NCBI RefSeq assembly: GCF_009695585.1
Contig: NZ_VUNR01000004.1
Coordinates: 113,264 to 177,263, forward strand
Length of the DNA stretch: 64,000 nt
From: Anaerovibrio slackiae
GTDB lineage: Bacteria > Bacillota > Negativicutes > Selenomonadales > Selenomonadaceae
Direction: 5' to 3'
A program made the position numbers and the translations under genes. This document shows positions 9,858 through 19,558 of the stretch, one piece after another (the stretch's first letter is position 1; each line of letters starts with the position of its first letter). Below the pieces are notes generated by a model. That model made no database searches, was not told where the DNA came from, and saw only the letters and a program-made list of their open reading frames with translations.

Positions 9858-10912
9858 GCCTTGTTCACCGCCTTTGCACCAGCTGCCGCAGCCCCATCGC
9901 CGCGGTTCTTCCACTTTTCAAACAAAACCCTGGCCTTTCTGGACTGAATCAGGCAGATGGCAATAACGGCAACCGCCTTTACCACCGGCAGCTGGTCAGC
10001 AGATACGCCCAGAGCGTAAAGGGTAGTCGTCAATGTCTGGATAGTAATGGCACCAATAACGGAGCCGCCCAGATAAAACTTGCCGCCGGAAAGCAGCGTA
10101 CCGCCCAGGGCCACTGCCAGAATAGCATCCATCTCCATGTTCAGTCCGGCATTGTTGGCATCAGCTGCCCTGATAAGGGAGCTTTCAATCAGGCCGGTAA
10201 CGCCTGCGCAGAAGCCGGAAAAGGCATACACCAGAAACAGCACCATGGTTACGTTGATGCCCACATACTTGGCAGCAGTAGGGTTGATGCCTACTGACTG
10301 GATGAACAGCCCGATGCTGGTCTTCTTCATGACGATTGCCACAAATGCCACCATCGCCAGGGCGATAAACACATTGGTCGGCAACGGCATACCCGGAATA
10401 ACCCCGGCAATTGAAGCAAAAGGCTTGTAATAAACAGTAATAATCTGACCCTCAGTTAAAAGCTGGGCAACACCCCTGCCGGCAGTCATCAAAATCAGGG
10501 TTGCCACTACCGCCTGGATTTTAAACTTGGCTACCAGCAAGCCGTTCCAAAGGCCGCAGAGGATACCAATCCCCACAGAGGCAAGCATTGCCAGCAGCAT
10601 CGGGGTTTCCGCCACGCCATCGCCACGGCCGCCAATCAGGGTGCAGACCACAGCAGCGGAGATAGCTACCACAGCACCTACGGAAATATCAATGCCGCTG
10701 GTGGCGATAACCAGGGTCATGCCCAGGGAAAGAATAACCAAAGAGCTGGAACGGGTAAGAATATCAATCATTCTGCCAAACAGCCTGCCGTCCTCCGTCA
10801 CCTGAATGTCAAAGAACCCCTCTACGAAAATACCATTGAAAACCAGCAGGGCTGCCAGGGCAACCACCGGCAAAAACAATGAGCTGGATGTAAAATTCTT
10901 TAGCTTTTCCAT
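9854..10912 (-). CDS. Sugar ABC transporter permease (YtfT/AraW type)
   Basis: 352-residue RbsC-like membrane protein: hydrophobic helices throughout, GTLLSGGKFYLGG near the C-terminal third, and the coupling loop with NPTAAKYVGIN. Its ATG overlaps the ATPase stop by one base (TAATG), and its own stop overlaps the next permease (ATGA). Both overlaps point to strict translational coupling of the three membrane-complex genes. Confidence 0.93.
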   Translation of the reverse strand: MEKLKNFTSSSLFLPVVALAALLVFNGIFVEGFFDIQVTEDGRLFGRMIDILTRSSSLVILSLGMTLVIATSGIDISVGAVVAISAAVVCTLIGGRGDGVAETPMLLAMLASVGIGILCGLWNGLLVAKFKIQAVVATLILMTAGRGVAQLLTEGQIITVYYKPFASIAGVIPGMPLPTNVFIALAMVAFVAIVMKKTSIGLFIQSVGINPTAAKYVGINVTMVLFLVYAFSGFCAGVTGLIESSLIRAADANNAGLNMEMDAILAVALGGTLLSGGKFYLGGSVIGAITIQTLTTTLYALGVSADQLPVVKAVAVIAICLIQSRKARVLFEKWKNRGDGAAAAGAKAVNKA

Positions 10913-12420
10913 TAGTTGTCACCTCCGGCAATAGCCTGCATAACACCGTCTGAGCTTACCTGCTCCCCCGTCAGCTCCGCCACCTTCTTGCGATCCCTCA
11001 TAACAATCAGCTTGGAGCAGGTACGCACCATCTCGTCCATTTCGCTGGAAATAAATGCCACGGACATGCCCTCCGTCTTTGCCAGCTCCACCGCCATCTT
11101 CTGGATTTCCGTCTTGGTGCCCACATCTATGCCGCGAGTAGGCTCGTCCAGAATGAGGAACTGTGGATGGGTGGCAAGCCAGCGGGCGATAATTACCTTT
11201 TGCTGGTTGCCGCCGGAAAGATTCTTGATTAGCTGGTCACGGTCAGACACCTTGATGCGCAGCTTTTCAATAAACTGGTCCGCCAGCTTCACCTGCTCGC
11301 TGTAAGGAATATGAGTAAACATGCCGTCCATGGCCTGCAATGCCAGGATGATGTTCTCCCGTACCGTCAAATCACCTATGATACCTGCCAGCTTTCTATC
11401 CTCCGGGCAGAAGGCAATACCATCCTTCATGGCAGCCATAGGATTTGCCAGCTTTTCAGCCTTGCCGTTTATTTTCAGCTGGCCGCCTGTTACATCCTTC
11501 AAGCCAAAGAGCATTTCCGCTGTCTCCGTGCGTCCGGAGCCAAGGAGACCGGCAAAGCCGATAACCTCGCCCTTGTGGATTTGCAGTGAAACATCCTTTA
11601 TCTGCCCGATGCTGGCAGCGTGGTCAGTCTCAATAAACACTTCCTCTGACGGAACACTCTTTTCCGCCATCTTGTCCATATCCTTAACGTCATTCAGGTC
11701 CTTGCCGACCATCCTGGCGATGAGTTCAAGCCTTGGCAGCTTTGCCAGCTCATAGGAGCCTACCAGCTCGCCATTGCGCAAAATGGTGATATGGTCGCAA
11801 AGCTCATAAATCTGCTCTAAGAAATGAGAAATAAAGATAATGCCCATGCCCTGCTTCTGGAGCTGCCGTACAATCTTAAACAATCTGGCTGTTTCGCCTT
11901 CATTCAGGGATGAGGTCGGCTCATCCAGAATGAGGATTTTAGCATCTACATCCACAGCTCTGGCGATAGCCACCATCTGCTGGATTGCTACCGGGTAATT
12001 ATCCAATGTCTTGTTTACATCGATATCCACATCAAGCTTCTGCAAAAGCTCGACAGACCTTCTGTTGACTTCCTTCCAGTCAATGAAGCCAAACCTGCGC
12101 GGCTCCCTGCCAATAAAAATGTTCTCTGCCACAGTCAGGTTAGGACAGAGATTGACCTCCTGATATACGGTGGAAATGCCCTCCTCCTGCGCCTCCTTCG
12201 GCGTCTTCGGGGAAATTTCCCTGCCGTTCAGGTGGATTGTGCCCCCGTCCTTAGGATATACACCTGTCAGCACCTTGACCAAGGTTGATTTGCCTGCACC
12301 ATTTTCTCCCATCAGTGAATGAATTTCACCTGCATGGAGGGTAAAATCAACATTTGACAAGGCCCTGACACCTGGAAATACTTTGTCAATATTCCGCATT
12401 TCCAACAATGCTGCTGCCAT
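10912..12420 (-). CDS. Sugar ABC transporter ATP-binding protein (YtfR/AraG/XylG type)
   Basis: Tandem-domain ATPase of the CUT2 sugar-import family, about 502 residues. The first domain has Walker A GENGAGKST and Walker B LILDEPTSSL. The second has GLLGSGRTE, the signature LSGGNQQKV and Walker B LILDEPTRGI, the weak/strong domain pattern normal for this family. I start it at the ATG at 12420 (MAAALLEMRN) because AAGGGGGAGGA lies just upstream and the family begins there. A longer frame to 12525 would swallow the upstream terminator-like hairpin. Confidence 0.94.
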   Translation of the reverse strand: MAAALLEMRNIDKVFPGVRALSNVDFTLHAGEIHSLMGENGAGKSTLVKVLTGVYPKDGGTIHLNGREISPKTPKEAQEEGISTVYQEVNLCPNLTVAENIFIGREPRRFGFIDWKEVNRRSVELLQKLDVDIDVNKTLDNYPVAIQQMVAIARAVDVDAKILILDEPTSSLNEGETARLFKIVRQLQKQGMGIIFISHFLEQIYELCDHITILRNGELVGSYELAKLPRLELIARMVGKDLNDVKDMDKMAEKSVPSEEVFIETDHAASIGQIKDVSLQIHKGEVIGFAGLLGSGRTETAEMLFGLKDVTGGQLKINGKAEKLANPMAAMKDGIAFCPEDRKLAGIIGDLTVRENIILALQAMDGMFTHIPYSEQVKLADQFIEKLRIKVSDRDQLIKNLSGGNQQKVIIARWLATHPQFLILDEPTRGIDVGTKTEIQKMAVELAKTEGMSVAFISSEMDEMVRTCSKLIVMRDRKKVAELTGEQVSSDGVMQAIAGGDN

Positions 12421-12461
12421 AAAAATCCTCCCCCTTACAAAAACATGCCTATTCCCGGGTA

Positions 12462-12501
12462 TAAAAAACCACGCCCAGACCCTGAGAGCCGGGGCGCGGC
12501 C
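12462..12501 (-). terminator. Attenuator after the sugar-binding protein gene
   Basis: On the minus strand CCGCGCCC pairs with GGGCGTGG, followed by TTTTTTAT. It sits between the binding-protein and ATPase genes and probably reduces expression of the membrane components. Confidence 0.65.
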
Positions 12502-12555
12502 CATTCCTGCCCTTTCAGCTTGCACTGAAAGCTATTTTATGCAGTTTATACAGTA

Positions 12556-13560
12556 TCAGTATTTGCGGGATGGCAGAGTAGCCTCAGCAACCTCAGCTGG
12601 GAAAACGCCTTCCTCTACATATACAATCTTGTCAACCTTCTCGCCAGCAAGAACCTTCTTGGCAGTCTCCATCAGAAGCTCACCCTGCAAAGGATTGCAC
12701 TCAACGGTGCAGTTGGTCTTGCCCTCAATCATAGCCTGGAAAATACCCTTTACGCCATCGAAGGAAAGAATGGTGATATCCTTGCCAGGCTTCAGACCTG
12801 CAGCCTCAATAGCCTGTACAGCACCCAGAGCCATATCGTCATTCTGAGCTACCAGGATATCAATCTTGCTGCCATAGGACTTCAGGAAGGACTCCATAAC
12901 CTCCTGGCCCTTCTGACGGGTGAACTCGCCGGTCTGAGAAGCCAGGATGTTGAACTTAGCCTTGTCAGGGGAAGCTGCCATTGCATCGTTAAAGCCCTTG
13001 GTACGGCCCAGAGCTGCGGTAGAGCCTACAGTGCCCTCCAGCACAACGATATTCAGTTGCTGGCCGCCATCACGAGGCTTAAGCTGCTTCTCGTTGGCAT
13101 ACTTTGCCAGCCACTCAAAGCCCTTTTCACCCTCGGTAATCATGTTGGTACCGATTTTTGCCACATACAGGGAATCATCCTCTACCTTCAGGTCACGATC
13201 AACGATGATTACAGGAATCTTGGCATCCTTTGCCTCTTTCAGAACGGTATCCCAGCCAGTCTCAACGATTGGCACGAAGGCAATAACGTCAACGCCCTGA
13301 GCAATGAAGGAGCGGATAGCCTTTATCTGATTTTCCTGCTTCTGCTGGGCATCAGAGAACTGCAGGTCAATACCTGCTGCCTTGGCTGCTTCCTTTACTG
13401 ACTCGGTGTTGGCAGTACGCCACTCAGACTCGGCACCAATCTGGGAAAATCCCATAGTAATCTTCTTGTCCCCATCAGCCTTCTTTTCATCACCGCCACC
13501 GCAGCCTACAGCCAGCAGTAGCATCATCATAGAGATAACTAACGCTATTATCTTCTTCAT
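12556..13560 (-). CDS. Sugar ABC transporter substrate-binding lipoprotein (YtfQ-like)
   Basis: Periplasmic sugar-binding protein of the Peripl_BP_4 type, 334 residues. The lipoprotein signal ends LAVGC near residue 20. The mature N-terminus (MGFSQIGAESEWR) and QQKQENQIKAIRSF closely recall YtfQ, the E. coli galactofuranose-binding protein. This suggests a furanose-form pentose or hexose ligand, here probably L-arabinose. The ATG at 13560 has AGGAGAGG 7 bases upstream and is preferred over an in-frame TTG at 13566. First gene of the arabinose operon, with a clear promoter upstream. Confidence 0.93.
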   Translation of the reverse strand: MKKIIALVISMMMLLLAVGCGGGDEKKADGDKKITMGFSQIGAESEWRTANTESVKEAAKAAGIDLQFSDAQQKQENQIKAIRSFIAQGVDVIAFVPIVETGWDTVLKEAKDAKIPVIIVDRDLKVEDDSLYVAKIGTNMITEGEKGFEWLAKYANEKQLKPRDGGQQLNIVVLEGTVGSTAALGRTKGFNDAMAASPDKAKFNILASQTGEFTRQKGQEVMESFLKSYGSKIDILVAQNDDMALGAVQAIEAAGLKPGKDITILSFDGVKGIFQAMIEGKTNCTVECNPLQGELLMETAKKVLAGEKVDKIVYVEEGVFPAEVAEATLPSRKY

Positions 13561-13781
13561 TAACAACCTCTCCTTTTCACTAAGCGTCTTTCACACAACC
13601 CTCATGTCATCCGCCATCCCCTATGGCGGATAAATTTCCTTCATACCCTCCTCTTTTTTTAATCCGCACCCCTGATACGAAAGCCCCCTTGCTGCCTCCT
13701 GTCCGGTCATGCATAAAGAAAAAGATTCTGAAAATACACCATTTTTTTAGTATTTCCTCATCTCACATCTTCGTTATCTGT

Positions 13782-13810
13782 ATAATACTCCATTTTAAAT
13801 AGCTTGTCAA
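13782..13810 (-). promoter_or_regulatory. Promoter of the arabinose transport/catabolism operon
   Basis: Minus strand: TTGACA (-35, 13805-13810), 17-base spacer, TATTAT (-10, 13782-13787). It lies about 220 bases upstream of the binding-protein start, leaving a long leader (13561-13775) in which I see no gene. Confidence 0.75.
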
Positions 13811-13818
13811 TAACTTTT

Positions 13819-13832
13819 TGTGTCCGTGCACA
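13819..13832. promoter_or_regulatory. Candidate LacI-type operator 1
   Basis: TGTGTCCGTGCACA, 8 bases upstream of the operon -35. It matches the regulator-promoter site (reverse strand TGTGCTCGTGTACA) at 11 of 14 positions, including the central CG and outer TGTG / ACA. Confidence 0.5.
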
Positions 13833-13860
13833 TTTTATTTTTGTAAGTTTTTTGAACAAA

Positions 13861-13880
13861 GCTGTGCCATCGTGCACAGC
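13861..13880. promoter_or_regulatory. Candidate LacI-type operator 2
   Basis: Perfect 7-bp inverted repeat GCTGTGC / GCACAGC around a 6-base centre. Its right 14 bases (TGCCATCGTGCACA) match the shared operator core. It is spaced about 46 bp from operator 1, between the divergent operon and galM promoters. Confidence 0.5.
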
Positions 13881-13994
13881 TTGCTGGAAGCCCTTTTTCC
13901 ATGCTATATCAGGTGAAAAATGGCACACAGACCTTCCTACCGGTATCAGGGGATTTTCATAGCATGAAAACCATTTCAGTTTTCACTATTTTTT

Positions 13995-14024
13995 TTGACT
14001 ACCCTGCCTTCCCCGTGGTATAGT
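13995..14024 (+). promoter_or_regulatory. Promoter of galM
   Basis: TTGACT (13995-14000), 18-base spacer, TATAGT (14019-14024), about 49 bases before the galM ATG. Confidence 0.65.
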
Positions 14025-14072
14025 CAGAGTAGGAGATTTTTTCGACATTAAAGGCAAAAGAGGGGATTCTTT

Positions 14073-15134
14073 ATGGCAGAAATCACAAAATCTGAATTTG
14101 GCAGGCTGCAAAACGGCAGCATGGTTTATCTCTACAGGCTGAAAAATAGCAGCGGCGCCAGTGCCGGCATCATTACCTACGGTGCAAGGCTTCAGAGCTT
14201 CCTGGTACCTGACAAAAATGGCAAAATGCAGGATATTGTGCGGGGCTTTGACGATGCCGCAGGCTACGAAGCCGAAGCCTTTTACATGGGGGCCATCGTA
14301 GGACGCCACGCCAACCGCATCCAGCATGCCAGGGTTACTATAAATGGCACTGATTATCAGCTGGAGGCAAATGACGGGCCACGCCAAACCAACAGCCTCC
14401 ACAGCGGCAGCCGGGGCTTTCACTGCCAGCTGTGGGGGGCGGCTGAGCAGGAGGGCAAGCTGGTAATGACCTATTTCAGCCCGGACGGGGACGGCGGCTT
14501 CCCGGGCAATTTCAAGGTGCATGTGACCTACGAGCTGACTGAGGACAACGCACTGAGGATTTCTTATGAGGCATTTTCCGATGCGGATACCATCTGCAAC
14601 CTGACCAACCACAGCTATTTCAACCTGAACGGCTGCCAGGATGGCAGCATCCTCGGGCACAGGCTGCAGATTTTCGCTGACCGCCTGACGGAAGCTGATG
14701 CAGAGTCCCTGCCAAATGGCACAATCTACCAGGCGGCAGGCACACCTATGGATTTTCGCCAGCTGACTGCCATCGGTGAGCGCATTGATGACAGTTTCCA
14801 GCAGCTGCAGTGGGGTGCAGGCTACGACCACAACTGGATTCTCAGTGACCAAAAGGAAACCAGCCTTCACAAAGCTGCCTATGCAGAGGGAGACAAGAGC
14901 GGCATCAGCCTGACTGTCTATACGGACCTGCCTGGCTTGCAGTTCTATAGCGGCAATTTCCTTGACGGCACGCCTGGCAAGGGGGGCATAAGCTACGGAA
15001 AGCGCAGCAGCTTTGCCCTGGAAACCCAGTATTATCCCAACTCCCCTGCCCATCCGGAATTTCCGCAGCCAATCCTGAAGAAGGATGAAACATGGAAATC
15101 CGTCACCGTTTTTGCAGCAGGGACTGTCAAATAA
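14073..15134 (+). CDS. galM: Aldose 1-epimerase (mutarotase)
   Basis: Interconverts alpha and beta anomers of aldoses, feeding the correct anomer to the isomerase. 353 residues, family-typical. The markers are VGRHANRI, the catalytic-His block TNHSYFNL near 176-183, and the C-terminal catalytic Glu block FALETQYYPNSPAHPEFP. It is divergent from the arabinose operon and shares the intergenic operator region, consistent with a role in pentose use. The ribosome site AGAGGGG precedes the ATG. Confidence 0.95.
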   Translation: MAEITKSEFGRLQNGSMVYLYRLKNSSGASAGIITYGARLQSFLVPDKNGKMQDIVRGFDDAAGYEAEAFYMGAIVGRHANRIQHARVTINGTDYQLEANDGPRQTNSLHSGSRGFHCQLWGAAEQEGKLVMTYFSPDGDGGFPGNFKVHVTYELTEDNALRISYEAFSDADTICNLTNHSYFNLNGCQDGSILGHRLQIFADRLTEADAESLPNGTIYQAAGTPMDFRQLTAIGERIDDSFQQLQWGAGYDHNWILSDQKETSLHKAAYAEGDKSGISLTVYTDLPGLQFYSGNFLDGTPGKGGISYGKRSSFALETQYYPNSPAHPEFPQPILKKDETWKSVTVFAAGTVK

Positions 15135-15144
15135 AAACTAGTCA

Positions 15145-15188
15145 AAAATAAGGAGACATTCCACTACTTATGTCCCCTTATTTTTTTT
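15145..15188 (+). terminator. Terminator of galM
   Basis: AAATAAGGAGACAT pairs with ATGTCCCCTTATT, followed by eight T. Confidence 0.85.
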
Positions 15189-15275
15189 CTCCAAATATGA
15201 TAGGATATTATATATAAATGTCTAATACAATATACGATATATACATATATAGCAAGTAGAAAAGGAGATTCCATT

Positions 15276-16343
15276 ATGAAAGCTCTAACAGTCGGCCAGC
15301 TGCAGGCAGGTATGGAACTAGCCCGTACCGTTGTCAACGATGATATGGTTGTCATTCTTTCAGAGAACACCCTGCTGACCAAGGCACACATTACCAGGCT
15401 CAGTTTTCTGAATATCCCGCAGGTCTATGTCAAGGATGAGTACGAGCTCAGCCCGAATTATCAGTCTGTCATGACCATATTCAACCGCAGCAACGCCTTT
15501 GCGGCTGAATACAGGGAGGTTATCCGCGAGGTCAACAACATTTTTGAAGCAACTACCAACAACGGAGAAATCCCAGTGGAGAAAACCCAGACATTGGTGC
15601 AGGATTCCCTTGCCCCAATGTCCAAGCAGAGCGGTGTTATTGACTACCTGTACGGACTTAACCACATGGCTGATGACCTGTATAACCATTCCATGCGTGT
15701 TTCCATCCTTGCCGGTGTCATCGGCAAATGGATGTACAAGAAGGCCAGCGTGGTCAATGAGCTGATTCTTGCCGGTTTTCTGCATGATATCGGCAAGACA
15801 AAGTTTCCGCCACGCCTGCAGTCACGCCGGGTAGAAACCTTGAATGGTGAGGATTTTGAGCGTTATATGCAGCATACTATTGACGGCTCCCACCTGCTGA
15901 ATGAAAACAAGAAGATTCCTGAGGGCGTCAAGCTGGCGGCACTGCAGCACCATGAATGCATGGACGGCAGCGGCTTCCCTTTTGCCACCAAAGGGGAAGA
16001 AATTCATGAGTATGCAAGGATTATTGCCATTGCTGATTTGTACGACAATATCACCACTGAACGAGAGGGCTTTGTGCGCCAGACTCCTTTTACGGCCATT
16101 GCCAAAATCACGGAGCAGATGTACACCAAGCTGGACCCTACTATCAGCGTGGCAATCCTGAAGCGCATCAAGGATGCCTTCCTGGGCTCTACCGTAGTGC
16201 TGAACAACGGTCTTGCCGGTACTATCATCAACTATCCTCATGACTTTGCCGAGCATCCGCTGGTACGCATCGACCAGGACAATGTTATTGACCTGAACCA
16301 GCACAAGGGAATTAAGATAGTTGAATACAACCCAAAACAATAA
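15276..16343 (+). CDS. HD-GYP domain protein, putative cyclic-di-GMP phosphodiesterase
   Basis: 355-residue cytoplasmic protein with an N-terminal region of unknown fold and a C-terminal HD-GYP domain. Metal-binding HD at residues 170-171 (FLHDIGK), HHE at 225-227, and DGSGFP at 230-235, where the canonical motif reads DGxGYP. The Tyr to Phe change is conservative. It probably hydrolyses cyclic di-GMP or a related signal. No receiver or sensor domain is recognisable, so its input is unknown. It stands alone, with AAAGGAG before the ATG and an AT-rich upstream region. Confidence 0.88.
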   Translation: MKALTVGQLQAGMELARTVVNDDMVVILSENTLLTKAHITRLSFLNIPQVYVKDEYELSPNYQSVMTIFNRSNAFAAEYREVIREVNNIFEATTNNGEIPVEKTQTLVQDSLAPMSKQSGVIDYLYGLNHMADDLYNHSMRVSILAGVIGKWMYKKASVVNELILAGFLHDIGKTKFPPRLQSRRVETLNGEDFERYMQHTIDGSHLLNENKKIPEGVKLAALQHHECMDGSGFPFATKGEEIHEYARIIAIADLYDNITTEREGFVRQTPFTAIAKITEQMYTKLDPTISVAILKRIKDAFLGSTVVLNNGLAGTIINYPHDFAEHPLVRIDQDNVIDLNQHKGIKIVEYNPKQ

Positions 16344-16369
16344 TGTAAATTTCAGTTTATACAACGGTC

Positions 16370-16429
16370 GGCAGTAGCAAGTTTCGTCAGCCTCCCGGCT
16401 CCTCCTTTTCAGGCTTGCTCGTAAAGCAG
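16370..16429 (+). repeat. Short repeat B, copy 3
   Basis: Forward copy containing CAGCCTCCCGGCTCC and TTTTCAGGCTTGCTCGT, about 40 bp before element A copy 3, as in the 3.2 kb block. Confidence 0.7.
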
Positions 16430-16469
16430 GATTAGCTGCTACAGCTTCATACTAACTGAATATCGTGGT

Positions 16470-16675
16470 ATTATTTTGTTGTATCTGTTCAGACAAGAAA
16501 GGGATGGGTTGCGGCATGTGCCATCAGAAACCTTTGTTGTGCCTCGGTGCTTAGTGATTCGCGAGCCGTCAGGCGAAGCGAGAACTTAGCATCCGCTAGG
16601 CACAACTAGGAGCGAGAGCGTGTTTCTGAGGGCACTGCCGTAGACCATCCCACTTTAATCTGAACAGAGTCCGCG
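16470..16675 (+). repeat. Palindromic element A, copy 3
   Basis: Ends ATCTGTTCAGAC / TCTGAACAGAGT. Inner stem GTTGTGCCT (16536-16544) pairs with AGGCACAAC (16598-16606). The corresponding stem in copy 2 is GTTGTACCT / AGGTACAAC, a compensating change. Lies between convergent genes. Confidence 0.85.
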
Positions 16676-16738
16676 AAGTATCAAATTACGTCAGTATATG
16701 CACGAAGTAACAAACCAGCACTACGACAAACCGAAATT

Positions 16739-16783
16739 TAAAAAGTCGCAGTATGGGAGTATCATGCTTCCGTACTGCGACTT
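16739..16783. terminator. Bidirectional terminator, chiefly for the atp operon
   Basis: AAGTCGCAGTA ... TACTGCGACTT with an adjoining GGGAG / CTTCC stem. On the minus strand it is followed by TTTAAATTT. Confidence 0.75.
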
Positions 16784-16795
16784 AACTGCTATATT

Positions 16796-16820
16796 ATAGG
16801 CTGAAATAGCCTATTTTTTT
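16796..16820 (+). terminator. Small hairpin terminator facing the HD-GYP gene
   Basis: ATAGGCT / AGCCTAT with a very short loop and a run of seven to eight T on the plus strand, immediately beyond the atpC stop. Confidence 0.6.
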
Positions 16821-16833
16821 GCATTATGTACCG

Positions 16834-17262
16834 TTATGCCACCGGGTTGCCGGAAGCAGTCAGACGCGCCATGGCGCGATGCAGGGCAGCCTCGGCCCGC
16901 TGGCCGTCCACAGGGCACTCAGCGGAAGAAGTGCAGTTCTTGAACTCCTCCAGGCGCTTCCTGGCACGGTCATAAGCCTTCTGGGCTCTCAGCACATCAA
17001 TCTCCACAGGCAGCTCGGCAGCAGAAGCCAGCACGGTAATCTTTTCCGGCTGCACCTCCATAAAGCCGCCAGCCACGGCAATCAGGGACTCGTTGCTGCC
17101 AATCTTGACACGCATGGCATGAGGCACCAGGCCTGTTACCAGCGGCGCATGATGAGGCAGGATGCCCAGCTCACCGGCTGTGGAACGGACAATCAGCATA
17201 TTTATATCGGCTGAGTAAACAACCTTGTCAGGAGATACAATCTCTAGCTTGATAGTAGCCAT
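16834..17262 (-). CDS. atpC: ATP synthase F1 epsilon subunit
   Basis: Central-stalk subunit that couples rotation and regulates hydrolysis. 142 residues with the N-terminal beta-sandwich (KLEIVSPDKVVYSADINML), the GILPHHAPLVTGL block and a C-terminal helical hairpin. Last gene of the atp operon, three bases after atpD, with a terminator following. Confidence 0.96.
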   Translation of the reverse strand: MATIKLEIVSPDKVVYSADINMLIVRSTAGELGILPHHAPLVTGLVPHAMRVKIGSNESLIAVAGGFMEVQPEKITVLASAAELPVEIDVLRAQKAYDRARKRLEEFKNCTSSAECPVDGQRAEAALHRAMARLTASGNPVA

Positions 17263-17265
17263 TGA

Positions 17266-18690
<1,425 letters not shown>

Positions 18691-19539
18691 TTATTTCAGT
18701 GCCTCAGCACCACCCACGATTTCAGTAATCTCGCGGGTAATGTTGGCCTGACGAACTTTGTTATAATGCAAATCAAGTTTTGCGATAAGCTCCTGTGCAT
18801 TGTCAGTAGCGTTGCTCATAGCGTTCATGCGGGAACTGAGCTCGCTGGCTGCTGACTGCAAAAGAGCGGCATAGATTGTAGTAACCAGATACTGCGGCAG
18901 CATGAAGCCCAGCACCTCGGCGGCACTTGGCTCATAGATGTACTCTGCATGGGAGCCGCCCTCCCCTGCCAAATCGCTGAAAGGCAGGAGCTTGACGGTT
19001 TCCGGCACGCAGCTGATAGCCGACACAAAACGGGTATATACCATGTAGATTTCCTTGACCTCGCCATCAGCAAAGCGGCTGATAAGGTCATTGGCAATCT
19101 CCTTGGCATGCTCGTAGGAAGGACGCTCGCTGATGCCTGCATAGGACTTAACCACATCATAGCTGCGATTCCTGAAGAAGGTATCTGTCTTGCGGCCCAC
19201 GGCAACAATCTCCGTAGACGCCTTGTCCTCCACCTGTGCCACAGCCTCCTTGAAGGCGTTGCTGGCATAGGCGCCAGCCAGTCCCTTGTCGGAAGCCAGC
19301 ACCAGGATGAGGCGCTTGCCCTCAGTACGCTTCTCCAGCAGCGGATGGGAAAAATCCCCGGCATTGGCGGCAATATCCGATACTACCTGTGCCATTTTAT
19401 CTGCATAAGGCTTGTTGGCAACAGCCGCCTCCTTTGCCCGGCGCAAACGGGAGGTTGCTACCATGTTCATAGCATTTGTGATTTGCTGAATACTCTTTAC
19501 GCTCTTGATACGACGGCGTATATCCTGTAAACTAGCCAA
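18691..19539 (-). CDS. atpG: ATP synthase F1 gamma subunit
   Basis: Rotor shaft subunit, 282 residues, with the family's N-terminal helix (DIRRRIKSVKSIQQITNAM) and C-terminal helix ending in ARQANITREITEI-type sequence. The start is TTG at 19539 with GAGGTGA upstream. Located between atpA and atpD as usual. Confidence 0.97.
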   Translation of the reverse strand: MASLQDIRRRIKSVKSIQQITNAMNMVATSRLRRAKEAAVANKPYADKMAQVVSDIAANAGDFSHPLLEKRTEGKRLILVLASDKGLAGAYASNAFKEAVAQVEDKASTEIVAVGRKTDTFFRNRSYDVVKSYAGISERPSYEHAKEIANDLISRFADGEVKEIYMVYTRFVSAISCVPETVKLLPFSDLAGEGGSHAEYIYEPSAAEVLGFMLPQYLVTTIYAALLQSAASELSSRMNAMSNATDNAQELIAKLDLHYNKVRQANITREITEIVGGAEALK

Positions 19540-19558
19540 ATAAAATCACCTCGCTGCC

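Larger units (their letters stand above)
16345..16740. repeat. Composite palindromic element bounded by AAATTTC end motifs
   Basis: Starts right after the HD-GYP stop codon with TAAATTTCAGTTT and ends with AAACCGAAATTTA, its inverted partner. Inside are repeat B copy 3 and element A copy 3. The right-end motif (16718-16740) is shared with both ends of the 2490-3575 block. Confidence 0.6.

Noticed and set aside
13861..13880. CRP-type site (TGTGA-N6-TCACA)
   Set aside because: The half-sites read TGTGC/GCACA and share a central CG core with the regulator promoter, so a LacI-type operator explains it better.
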